Source: an uncultured Bacilli bacterium
Lineage (GTDB): Bacteria; Bacillota_I; Bacilli_A; RFN20; CAG-288
Assembly (NCBI GenBank): GCA_948525355.1
Contig: CAOSOP010000013.1
Span: 1-17,806, forward strand
Direction of reading: 5' to 3'
DNA: 17,806 bases
Shown here: piece by piece, positions 8,001 through 14,213 of the stretch
Layout: each line of letters opens with the position of its first letter
Numbering within the stretch: position 1 is the first letter of the stretch
The notes under the pieces: generated by a model
Databases searched by the model: none
What the model was told of the DNA's origin: nothing
Seen by the model: only the letters and a program-made list of their open reading frames with translations
Translations under genes and position numbers: made by a program

Positions 8001-9827
8001 ATCATCTATACTGAGTCCAAACAACATATCTTTTGATATATTAGCATCACTTAAGTTGCTCTTAAGAAGTCGAGGAAGAATTCTTGTCAAAAGTTCCGAT
8101 TTAGAAGCGACCTTAACTAGTTTTTTTAATTCACTGATATGTGTTTCATTTGCTAAATCAATGCTATCTAAAGGAAGATTATCATTGCCAAAAACAAGAG
8201 GAATTAACTCGAAGATAATCTTAAACTCATCCTTGAGTTTTATAGTTTTTTTATCAAAAAGATCATATAAGTCATCTTCATCGATATAATCTGTGATTTC
8301 TGGAACAGAAGAAAGTATTTTAATCACTAAAGTTTTAAGGTCTAGTGATTCTACAAGTTTAGCATCGAACAAACCTTTTTGTGTATCATTACCACAGAAC
8401 GCCAAACTGATTCCCTCACGCTTTTCTTCATTCTTCAATGCATCGGTAAGCAAGGAATTTATATCAAGGTTATCAAGTGTCTTTATATCCAAAGTCTTGA
8501 CCAACTGTGCAGCGCAGTTTAATATGCAAGCTAAATCATTGTCCCAATCAATATCAGCATATGCGTTTTGGCTCGTTGGAAAAACACTTTCACCAAGCTT
8601 TTTATTTATTTCATCAGCCGTAAACGACATTATTTGTGATAGATTATTACTAATCATCTCGATAGAAGTGATTGATTTAAGCGCCTCAGCATATAAATCA
8701 ATATTCTCTAAATATATCGTTAAATTAAATTTGTCACTATCAACACGAGAAAAAAGACCTGCATCATATAATTTACCATAGAATTCATTGATAGCACCTA
8801 GATCATTTTTAAAGTCAATATCTTTAAAATCAAGCCCCATAATAATCTTTTTGGTTAAAGGATCTTCGATCATGTGCTGTCCCATGCTTATTAAACCTGG
8901 TATCATGTTTACAATCAATTTACTTGAACTAACTATTTTTGTTAGTTCGGCAATCGTCTCCTTTAACAAAATGGTTTGATAATTAATACTAACACCATTT
9001 TCTCCACTTGAAAGATGGTCCATGAGCGGTTTAAATAAATCTACTAAAGTTTCAAACTCATCGATAAGTCCCATCTTTGCACCGTTGATTTCAACCTCGA
9101 CAACTTTATTAATCATCGCATCACTGAGAGGATTAAAAATCTTCATCGTGGTAAATAGTGCTGAGTTATTATAGCCTTCAATACCAGACATAATGTTGCT
9201 ATAAGTTCCATCATCGATTATTTTTAAATCATTTGATTTAGTGACCAAAGGTTCAGCTTTAACTGCGGTATTCATCATTGAGGATAAAGGTGATATCAAC
9301 ATAACCATACATAAGAATCCATCGATAAACCCACAAACAGCGCCGGCCCATCTGATCTTTCTCTTTTGAGCCTTCTTTGGAATAATATGCTTAAAAATAA
9401 GGTGGTAGAAAATAGTTGCAAAAACACTTCCGATCAAAAATGTCAACAGTGCTAAAACAAAGAAAATTATACAGCTGAGTATTGAATGAGAAAGAAGCAG
9501 AGCTGTGCTATATAAATCATATCCAGCAATAGGTGATATTTCATAGTTTTTTAATAAAATATTAGCGAGCGTTTGATCTAAACTAGTCAAAGGAACACCC
9601 ATGATGGTTCCGTTAATTCCAAAAGTCGTCTTGATATTCATGCTGCAAATCGCTGAGGTAATCGGTTGTGCACAAAAAATCATTATGATAAAAAGAATAG
9701 AGCGGAAGATGAGCTTAAACGAAGTCTTCCATATACCCTTCCATAGACCAATAAGTGTTGCAATAACAACTATTACAATCATTGCCACAAGAACAATATT
9801 TAAAATAAGTGTAACATTATCTGCCAT
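5040..9827 (-). CDS. giant CvpA-like membrane protein with a repeated helical extracellular region
   Basis: This 1595-aa protein has four predicted membrane helices (about residues 7-29, 37-60, 106-146 as one long segment, and 161-184). The loops KGIWKTSFK and KKAQKRKIR are positive and so cytoplasmic. This puts the N-terminus and the roughly 1400-residue C-terminal part outside. The head resembles the CvpA/colicin V production family (G-W-K-G near helix 1, GFIDGFL in the last helix). The outer part contains loosely repeated helical units, for example 254-320, 338-400, 428-510, 531-590 and 620-680. They share the pattern D/E-E-F, hydrophobic helix, linker, L-K-x-L, S-x-L-L, x-x-P-x-L-L. There is no sortase signal or enzyme motif. 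GAGGTTAAT precedes the ATG. The operon continues into the deacetylase 43 bases downstream. Function is unknown; an envelope scaffold is plausible. Confidence 0.85.
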   Translation of the reverse strand: MADNVTLILNIVLVAMIVIVVIATLIGLWKGIWKTSFKLIFRSILFIIMIFCAQPITSAICSMNIKTTFGINGTIMGVPLTSLDQTLANILLKNYEISPIAGYDLYSTALLLSHSILSCIIFFVLALLTFLIGSVFATIFYHLIFKHIIPKKAQKRKIRWAGAVCGFIDGFLCMVMLISPLSSMMNTAVKAEPLVTKSNDLKIIDDGTYSNIMSGIEGYNNSALFTTMKIFNPLSDAMINKVVEVEINGAKMGLIDEFETLVDLFKPLMDHLSSGENGVSINYQTILLKETIAELTKIVSSSKLIVNMIPGLISMGQHMIEDPLTKKIIMGLDFKDIDFKNDLGAINEFYGKLYDAGLFSRVDSDKFNLTIYLENIDLYAEALKSITSIEMISNNLSQIMSFTADEINKKLGESVFPTSQNAYADIDWDNDLACILNCAAQLVKTLDIKTLDNLDINSLLTDALKNEEKREGISLAFCGNDTQKGLFDAKLVESLDLKTLVIKILSSVPEITDYIDEDDLYDLFDKKTIKLKDEFKIIFELIPLVFGNDNLPLDSIDLANETHISELKKLVKVASKSELLTRILPRLLKSNLSDANISKDMLFGLSIDDLNFNFSSPAMMEEEFNLLLDTIKNALEISKQISGSDESQSLQDTIGKIDTEKLKTVLVNLYTSKIINPSHRISGSDEYENDRNFIALVKGILSEQSIKDLGVVVPNNLDKIIWYDEKTNTGEIINIVDSFAVLKNHLDFFDSSDITFEKIEGSMIKEILQGLGKSYVFSSSLASIFNKNISPILKDLGVEVDFSIVQNWENEGDCFEKIINSLKAISKDGGLDKIDWLNSDLTRVNAILTAFAQTEIMSVQQLDTGLFFDNFGNLLSSVMNNDSFKGVLGSSINSSIFQTCDPTTGLNNRGWTWVEEKKVIKILEEDVEISTKGEIYNLINLLEKINNAGVDNIKGDSIDPVLLKDILLSLVETNTLHIVIGDLLENAIANTEAIVLDEDNSIDLKKLNTDVLFAMSKEELRTEIEYLIHIYDQFTSGVLESLLAQDQVMNLSKEQLDSLKVILDDFASLKTFTTNIEGERLSLHEEILSSIFNFIRLDQMVTNHVAKDDDSAQVQKEKKLKAKASMQSIITSVTDWLDYQDASGQVVLNENSKIIRFLERANGIDIEQVNAFSSLNPDQVASILTSLNDSKILHQAIPTFIQQAFEVFYIDQLTTINGKKYYDINYRVHLTTSEEDIAYWDQELSVFLELTRNIYYIDSEGGHYLDSSELGFNTDIFNLYNILSPIDRMQLLNENKEYILLSYILNTDIPSSDGTSKSLIDLIRDMPSNANEHIKAARIRRLFFNYGHSDDDLRLQCDILNNFLKNLSSMISVDFSKDNLEIDGQQAYDFIMDTMAIINNNGEVSAFKSLFASEVVASFFNNGFSSAVNDSESAKVMETFFFERDEMQREYFRLNIVEARGVKGLLDLTKAKTQQEMADAISLMGSYPETISNMTLEDSGYSEEDKDSLALLKKVSNMYYSDYSVKRSDVNSNLALMLFDEYMPDSTAFKSFYTLYLNTQCDGSIDNLVFEDLAYSIRHYDSSNPTHIPVNPNRP

Positions 9828-9872
9828 ATTAACCTCAATAAATATAATGGATGATGTCCATATATATATTTA

Positions 9873-9900
9873 TATTATATATTACTTTGAACTATTGCAA
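9873..9900 (-). promoter_or_regulatory. probable promoter of the giant-protein operon
   Basis: On the minus strand TTGCAA (9900-9895) is followed after 15 bases by TATAAT, or after 17 bases by TAATAT. TTGCAA is its own reverse complement, so the same six bases also serve as the -35 of the divergent protease promoter. The leader to the ATG at 9827 is about 40 bases. Confidence 0.45.
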
Positions 9901-9923
9901 AAGACTATTTTAAACTCTATAAT
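9895..9923 (+). promoter_or_regulatory. promoter of the CPBP protease / TraX operon
   Basis: TTGCAA (9895-9900), a 17-base spacer and a perfect TATAAT (9918-9923) lie 26 bases before the ATG of the protease gene, with GAGGT as ribosome site between. Confidence 0.75.
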
Positions 9924-9949
9924 TAAAATATACACTAAGCGAGGTAAAA

Positions 9950-10723
9950 ATGCATACATACGATGATGATGATGAAATTGAAAAGATGACAGTTGAAGAA
10001 GATAATTCAACTTTTCTTAAAACTATTAGCAACGATAAATTGTACTCTGGACTTATTTTTGGTATAGGGTTTTTAGGATTACAAATATTAGCGTATTTCC
10101 TATCACTAATTCCTAATATCACTGATTCAGTACTGACATTTACTGTTTACTTAATCTGCACTATAGTAGTTTTGGTACTAATTCTTCTTAATTCAAAAAT
10201 TAGAAAAAAGATAAGCGCTCATTCTTTTTCAGATATAAAAATACTAATTTCTTTCACGGTTGGAGCGTGCGTTTCATTTTTCTTTATTAATTTTATCGTT
10301 GGAGTTGTTCAACAGTTTATTTTTAATCTTTTAAATGTCAGTGGTTCAGCAAACGACAACCAGACATCTTTAGAAGAGATGTTTAAATCCGATACACTTT
10401 CAGCCGTTCTTTTAATCTTCTCTACTTGTATTTTTGCTCCAATACTTGAGGAATTGACATATCGTGCTGCACTGATAGGACTATTTCCAAAAAAATTTAA
10501 ATACCTTGGTTACACCGTCGCAAGCATATTGTTCGCTTTAATTCATACAAACTTTATTTCCGATACCCCAGTAATTGAACTTGTCAATATGCTAAGCTAT
10601 TTAGCTGCTGGATTCACACTCGGCTTTATTTATATTAGAACCGAAAACATTTTACCGAGCATCGTTGTTCATGCGGTTAACAATATAATCGGTGTCGTTA
10701 TGATTTTAGGTGGTAGTCAATGA
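9950..10723 (+). CDS. CPBP-family intramembrane metalloprotease (CAAX protease-like)
   Basis: The 257-aa protein starts with an acidic cytosolic stretch (residues 4-18, including DDDDEIE) and then about six to seven hydrophobic helices. It carries the three CPBP/Abi motifs: EELTYR (167-172, E167/E168 and R172), FALIH (195-199, H199) and HAVNN (241-245, H241 and N245). These form the metal site of Rce1-type glutamic or metal proteases in the membrane. Bacterial members process or protect against peptides and bacteriocins, or have unknown roles. A consensus promoter lies upstream and GAGGTAAAA precedes the ATG. The stop overlaps the start of the next gene in ATGA, so the two membrane proteins are made together. 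The substrate cannot be predicted. Confidence 0.88.
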   Translation: MHTYDDDDEIEKMTVEEDNSTFLKTISNDKLYSGLIFGIGFLGLQILAYFLSLIPNITDSVLTFTVYLICTIVVLVLILLNSKIRKKISAHSFSDIKILISFTVGACVSFFFINFIVGVVQQFIFNLLNVSGSANDNQTSLEEMFKSDTLSAVLLIFSTCIFAPILEELTYRAALIGLFPKKFKYLGYTVASILFALIHTNFISDTPVIELVNMLSYLAAGFTLGFIYIRTENILPSIVVHAVNNIIGVVMILGGSQ

Positions 10724-11532
10724 ACAAGAACAAGTGGATGGTTCTTGACCGATTTTGGATAAAAATCATCGCCTCAATCTTTATGGTCATTGACCATATC
10801 GCTCTTCTTCTTTTAAGCAACAATCTTGAATTACAATATGTTTTGCGCATCTTGGGAAGAATTTCTCTTCCATTATTTTTATTGATGTCAATTGAAGCAC
10901 TATACCATAGTCGAAATGTGATTAAATACTGTTTAACTTTAATTATTCTAGGTTTTATTTTCGATTTGATCGTCTATTTTTTCGATGGAAAAGACTTCAT
11001 GGGTAATATGTTTACCACCATCGGCATGGGTATCCTCGCTTGTTATCTAATAAAAAAGAAAAACTTCTATTCTCTTCTAGCAATACTTCCGATAGGGTAT
11101 GTCGTCGTTGCAAATATATTTAACGATTATGTCTATGCAGAATATGGAATATATGGACTTGTCCTTATTTTCTCATTTTTTATAAGCTATGAAGCTGTTA
11201 TCTACTATGAAAAAAAGCTTAGTATTAAAACTTCAATCGATATCAAGGCAATTCAAGATGTCTATGATCGAAGAATGAAAAACATCGCCTGCTCGCTTGC
11301 ACTGGTTTTAGTTGATGTACTCTTCTATGCGTTTTTAAGAATAGGTATCTTCGAGTTTCTTCTACCTTATAATATGGCGCTTCAAACTTATTCAATAATC
11401 GCCATTCCATTTTTGATCTTATATAATGGAAGAAAAGGTTATAGCAATGTAGTAATAAAATACTCTTTTTACGCCTTCTATCCTTTACACATTGCCATAA
11501 TTTATGCCATATATACATTTGGTGGTTTCTAA
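10720..11532 (+). CDS. TraX-family membrane protein (acyltransferase-like)
   Basis: The 270-aa polytopic membrane protein carries the TraX (PF05857) pattern. This comprises FWIKIIASIFMVIDHIALLL at residues 12-31, LRILGRISLPLFLLMSIEALYHSRN at 42-66, and the C-terminal YSFYAFYPLHIAIIYAIY. In the F plasmid TraX acetylates pilin, but chromosomal relatives in Firmicutes are of unknown role and may acylate surface polymers or peptides. The gene begins in an ATGA overlap with the CPBP protease, so the pair is probably cotranscribed. No plasmid transfer genes are present, so a conjugation function is unlikely here. The central cytosolic segment (about residues 165-188) is charged. Confidence 0.82.
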   Translation: MNKNKWMVLDRFWIKIIASIFMVIDHIALLLLSNNLELQYVLRILGRISLPLFLLMSIEALYHSRNVIKYCLTLIILGFIFDLIVYFFDGKDFMGNMFTTIGMGILACYLIKKKNFYSLLAILPIGYVVVANIFNDYVYAEYGIYGLVLIFSFFISYEAVIYYEKKLSIKTSIDIKAIQDVYDRRMKNIACSLALVLVDVLFYAFLRIGIFEFLLPYNMALQTYSIIAIPFLILYNGRKGYSNVVIKYSFYAFYPLHIAIIYAIYTFGGF

Positions 11533-11543
11533 ATGCATATTAT

Positions 11544-11572
11544 TTGCTACAAATCTTTATTTAAGATACAAT
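11544..11572 (+). promoter_or_regulatory. trxA promoter
   Basis: TTGCTA (11544-11549), a 17-base spacer and TACAAT (11567-11572) lie upstream of AGGAGG (11579-11584) and the trxA ATG at 11593. The promoter starts just after the TraX-gene stop. Confidence 0.65.
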
Positions 11573-11592
11573 ACTAATAGGAGGATATTAAT

Positions 11593-11916
11593 ATGGTATA
11601 TCAAATAAAAACAGAAGCAGAATTTGAACAATTCTTGCGTGAAAACGAAAATGTCGTTTGCGACATCTACGCATCATGGTGCGGTCCATGCCAAATGCTC
11701 GCCCCCGTTTTAACCGATGCATCTAACCTTATCAAAAATGTTACATTCATAAAGGTCGACTCAGACGAACTCTTTGAAATAGCAAATAGATTTGACATCA
11801 CTGCAGTTCCTACTGTTCTAGTATTTAAAAACGGCCAATTGACAAGAGAAATCACTGGATATCACACATTACCAGATTTAGCAAAAGAAATAAATGCCGG
11901 TCTAGCAAAGAAATAG
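11593..11916 (+). CDS. trxA: thioredoxin
   Basis: Thioredoxin is a small cytosolic disulfide reductase that is re-reduced by thioredoxin reductase. The 107-aa product has the normal length and the active site ASWCGPCQM with Cys30 and Cys33. It also has the buried Asp in CDIYASW (D24), the cis-proline segment TAVPTVLVF and the late FKNGQLTREITG strand. An ideal AGGAGG with eight-base spacing precedes the ATG, and a clear promoter sits upstream, so it is probably its own transcript. trxB is not in the window. The only oddity is a CD at the buried-acid site where VDFWA is usual, leaving an extra cysteine (C23) near the core. Confidence 0.96.
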   Translation: MVYQIKTEAEFEQFLRENENVVCDIYASWCGPCQMLAPVLTDASNLIKNVTFIKVDSDELFEIANRFDITAVPTVLVFKNGQLTREITGYHTLPDLAKEINAGLAKK

Positions 11917-11922
11917 TTGATT

Positions 11923-11938
11923 TTGAAAGCGTTTTCAA
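11923..11938 (+). promoter_or_regulatory. catabolite-responsive element (cre) for CcpA
   Basis: TTGAAAGCGTTTTCAA fits the published cre consensus WTGNAANCGNWWNCAW at every fixed position. It starts six bases after the trxA stop codon and covers the -35 of the nucleoside-kinase promoter. Binding there would be expected to block RNA polymerase. The CcpA gene itself is not in this window. Confidence 0.7.
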
Positions 11939-11950
11939 TTATATTATAAT
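11923..11950 (+). promoter_or_regulatory. promoter of the nucleoside kinase gene
   Basis: TTGAAA (11923-11928), a 16-base spacer and a perfect TATAAT (11945-11950) lie 21 bases before the chosen ATG at 11972. The -35 is the left half of the cre palindrome. Confidence 0.75.
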
Positions 11951-11971
11951 TTGTCTAGAAATGAGGTTAAT

Positions 11972-13609
11972 ATGAGCACTAAGTTAAAAAAGGAATTCTA
12001 TGTTCAAGGACTTTCATGTCTTGAGATGATTCCTGAAAATGATAGAAAAAAATATTACGCAGTCACGATTAATAATCGACTCCATGAATTGACATTCATT
12101 CCCGAATCAATTAAAGATGAAATAATACTGCTTGAATTAAGCGATTTAGAAGCGACAAAAATTTATGAAACTTCTCTTCGCTATTTATTCACATTAGCAA
12201 TTTCAAATCTTTTTAAAGATGTCAAAGTAAGATATTCATATAATGTTTCAAGATCTATTTTTGGTAGCTTTATCAAAGGATCAACTAGACTCGATACAAA
12301 ATCGCTTAAGGCGATTAAAGAAGAAGTCGACCGCTTGATTGCCCTCGACCTCCCAATTGTCAGAGTTACAGTTAATAAAGATGAGGCTAAAAAGATTTAT
12401 GAGTCAATGGATGCATACGATAAATTAGAAACATTAAAGTACCGCCCAAGTGATGATGTACACCTCTATAAATGCGGTGATTATGTCAACTATATGTATG
12501 GATATATGGTTCCTTCAACCGGATACTTAAAAAAATACATTCTCAAGCACTACGCTCCAGGATTTTTAATTCAATATCCTCGTTCAGAATGCGGTGGTGA
12601 GATTCCACCATTTGAAGATGCCCCTATATTTGGCAAAACACTCAAACATTCTTCTATGTGGGCTAATAAGGTCAAAGTAGATACAATAGCTCATATCAAT
12701 CAGTTTATTGAAAATCACGGTTCTGTCGATTTTATCAATATGTGCGAGAGTCAACACAACAATATGTTGAGCGATTTAGGAAATCTTATCGTCAACAACA
12801 TCGATCAAACGCGATTAATATGTATTGCTGGTCCATCTTCTTCAGGAAAAACCACCTTCTCTAATCGCTTAAGGCTTGAACTCATGAGCAAAGGAATCAC
12901 TCCAGTCACAATTTCAATCGACGACTACTATTTACCAAAAAATCAAATACCTAAGGATGAAAATGGTGAACCTGATTTAGAGTGCTTACAAGCATTAGAC
13001 ATTGATTTATTCAATCAAAACATGCTCGCATTGATTGAAGGTGAAGAAGTTGTTCTTCCACACTTTGATTTCAAAAAAGGAAAAAGAGTTGATGGAGATA
13101 AACTCTCTATAGCTCCAGACCAGCCGATTATCATCGAAGGAATTCACGCCTTAAACGATGAATTGACAAATCTAATTCCTAAACATCAAAAGTTTAAAAT
13201 CTATATTGCACCTCAAGCGCAAATAAACATTGATAACGAAAATCCAATTTCTTTAACCGAATTAAGACTTCTCCGCCGCATTGTTCGCGATTCAAAATTC
13301 CGTCAATCGACGGCATCTGAAACTATAAGCATGTGGCCTAGCGTAAGACGTGGAGAGTTTAAGTGGATATATAAAAACCAAGAAAATGCTGATTATGTAT
13401 ATAATTCACTACTTCCATATGAATTATGTGTCATGAAAAAATATGCACTACCACTATTACAAGAGATAGACTCAAACAGTCCATATTACATCATCGCCAA
13501 TCGCCTTATTAAATTTATCAAATACTTCAGCGATATCGATGATAAAGATGTTCCATGTAATTCATTAATGAGAGAATTTATCGGTGGTTCTTGCTTCGAT
13601 GTAAATTAA
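11972..13609 (+). CDS. two-domain nucleoside (uridine-type) kinase
   Basis: The 545-aa product joins an N-terminal region related to the threonyl-tRNA synthetase editing-type domain with a C-terminal P-loop kinase of the uridine kinase/phosphoribulokinase family. The N-terminal pattern is LDLPIVRVTVNKDEA and then YDKLETLKYR. Walker A is GPSSSGKTTF (residues 287-296, K293). It is followed by ISIDDYYLP, the LPHFDFKKGKR substrate segment, IIIEGIHALND and the RLLRRIVRDSKFR lid. It probably phosphorylates a nucleoside, as assumed for this common Firmicute family, but the substrate is not proven by sequence. I chose the ATG at 11972 because ATGAGGTTAAT precedes it; a TTG frame opens at 11951. The cre site and promoter upstream suggest carbon-source control, and a terminator follows. 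Confidence 0.85.
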   Translation: MSTKLKKEFYVQGLSCLEMIPENDRKKYYAVTINNRLHELTFIPESIKDEIILLELSDLEATKIYETSLRYLFTLAISNLFKDVKVRYSYNVSRSIFGSFIKGSTRLDTKSLKAIKEEVDRLIALDLPIVRVTVNKDEAKKIYESMDAYDKLETLKYRPSDDVHLYKCGDYVNYMYGYMVPSTGYLKKYILKHYAPGFLIQYPRSECGGEIPPFEDAPIFGKTLKHSSMWANKVKVDTIAHINQFIENHGSVDFINMCESQHNNMLSDLGNLIVNNIDQTRLICIAGPSSSGKTTFSNRLRLELMSKGITPVTISIDDYYLPKNQIPKDENGEPDLECLQALDIDLFNQNMLALIEGEEVVLPHFDFKKGKRVDGDKLSIAPDQPIIIEGIHALNDELTNLIPKHQKFKIYIAPQAQINIDNENPISLTELRLLRRIVRDSKFRQSTASETISMWPSVRRGEFKWIYKNQENADYVYNSLLPYELCVMKKYALPLLQEIDSNSPYYIIANRLIKFIKYFSDIDDKDVPCNSLMREFIGGSCFDVN

Positions 13610-13613
13610 AAAT

Positions 13614-13640
13614 AGGATTGCAAATCGCAATCCTTTTTTC
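13614..13640 (+). terminator. Rho-independent terminator of the nucleoside kinase gene
   Basis: AGGATTGC (13614-13621) and GCAATCCT (13627-13634) form an 8-bp stem with a 5-nt loop, followed by TTTTTTC. It starts five bases after the kinase stop. Confidence 0.9.
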
Positions 13641-13644
13641 GTAC

Positions 13645-13672
13645 AAAAAAAGAGTTAGAAACCACTAACCCT
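13645..13672 (-). terminator. Rho-independent terminator of acpP
   Basis: On the minus strand AGGGTTAG and CTAACTCT (13672-13665 with 13658-13651) form an 8-bp stem with one G-T pair and a 6-nt loop, followed by TTTTTTT. It starts seven bases after the acpP stop and stands back to back with the plus-strand terminator at 13614-13640. Confidence 0.85.
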
Positions 13673-13679
13673 TTTAATA

Positions 13680-13907
13680 CTAACTAATCTTTTTCTCTAT
13701 CAAGACCTTTAAGTCTTCGACAGTTTTTACAGAAAGCATTTCATCTTCTTCAAAGGAAATATTAAATAAATCCTCAATGCTAATCATGATATCAGCCTTA
13801 TCTAAAGAATCTAATCCAAGATCTTTAAGTTCATCTTCAGGCTTAATATCTGTTCCCTTTTTTACTTTCTTTTCAACTAGTTTTGCTAATTCTGCATAAA
13901 TATCCAT
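13680..13907 (-). CDS. acpP: acyl carrier protein
   Basis: ACP carries growing acyl chains on a 4'-phosphopantetheine arm during fatty-acid synthesis and phospholipid assembly. The 75-aa acidic product has the prosthetic-group site LGLDSLDKADI with Ser34, helix II after it, and the usual four-helix length. AGGAG lies six bases before the chosen ATG. The hairpin terminator of rpsU lies only 17 bases upstream of the start codon. Transcription must therefore come from readthrough or from a promoter overlapping that hairpin. The family also includes carriers for D-alanylation (DltC) and acyl carriers of specialised clusters. The general fatty-acid ACP is most likely, but no fab or plsX gene is adjacent to prove it. 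Confidence 0.92.
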   Translation of the reverse strand: MDIYAELAKLVEKKVKKGTDIKPEDELKDLGLDSLDKADIMISIEDLFNISFEEDEMLSVKTVEDLKVLIEKKIS

Positions 13908-13924
13908 ACATTACTCCTATTTTT

Positions 13925-13951
13925 AAAAAAGACCTGAGAAAAACTCAGATC
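13925..13951 (-). terminator. terminator/attenuator between rpsU and acpP
   Basis: On the minus strand GATCTGAG (13951-13944) and CTCAGGTC (13938-13931) pair over eight positions with one T-G pair and a loop of five Ts, followed by TTTTTT. It follows rpsU and sits directly before the acpP ribosome site, so it probably sets the ratio of the two products. Confidence 0.8.
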
Positions 13952-13963
13952 GAGAGTTGCTGC

Positions 13964-14137
13964 TTAACGACCTTTGCGGCGTGCAGCTTCAGCCTTCATC
14001 TTACGACGAAGACCTGGTTTGATGTAAACATCGTGCTTTTTACATTCAGCAAGAATACCAGCCTTATTGACTTGACGCTTAAATCTACGTAATGCATCAT
14101 CCAAAGACTCATTTTCTCTAACAGTTGTTTTTGGCAT
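13964..14137 (-). CDS. rpsU: 30S ribosomal protein S21
   Basis: S21 is a small basic protein of the 30S platform near the 3' end of 16S rRNA, and it helps translation initiation. Reading the minus strand from 14137 gives 57 aa: MPKTTVRENESLDDALRRFK, then RQVNKAGILAECKKHDVYIK, then PGLRRKMKAEAARRKGR. The VRENESLDDALRRFKRQV block and the basic C-terminal tail are the family signature. GAGGTGAGATAGTAT precedes the ATG, and a consensus promoter lies upstream at 14174-14202. It is followed by a terminator and then acpP. The usual neighbour yqeY is not here. Confidence 0.95.
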   Translation of the reverse strand: MPKTTVRENESLDDALRRFKRQVNKAGILAECKKHDVYIKPGLRRKMKAEAARRKGR

Positions 14138-14173
14138 ATACTATCTCACCTCACTCCCTTTTTAACCTCAAAT

Positions 14174-14202
14174 ATATTATCAAAGTTATTCTAACTAATC
14201 AA
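14174..14202 (-). promoter_or_regulatory. rpsU promoter
   Basis: On the minus strand TTGATT (14202-14197), a 17-base spacer and TAATAT (14179-14174) lie just after the degV stop at 14214 and about 37 bases before the rpsU ATG. It probably also drives acpP by readthrough of the intervening hairpin. Confidence 0.7.
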
Positions 14203-14213
14203 TAGTTTTTTAT

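Noticed and set aside
6823..8979. Four plus-strand ORFs of 63-162 codons opposite the giant CvpA-like gene
   Set aside because: They are antisense shadows, serine/leucine-rich because the real gene is rich in Asp/Glu/Lys codons; no ribosome sites or promoters were seen.
11951..11971. TTG start seven codons upstream for the nucleoside kinase
   Set aside because: The TTG begins right after the TATAAT and has no ribosome site, whereas GAGGT is correctly spaced for the ATG at 11972.
13883..14092. Plus-strand 69-codon ORF across acpP and rpsU
   Set aside because: It is antisense to rpsU and acpP, which have clear homology, and it crosses their terminator hairpin.
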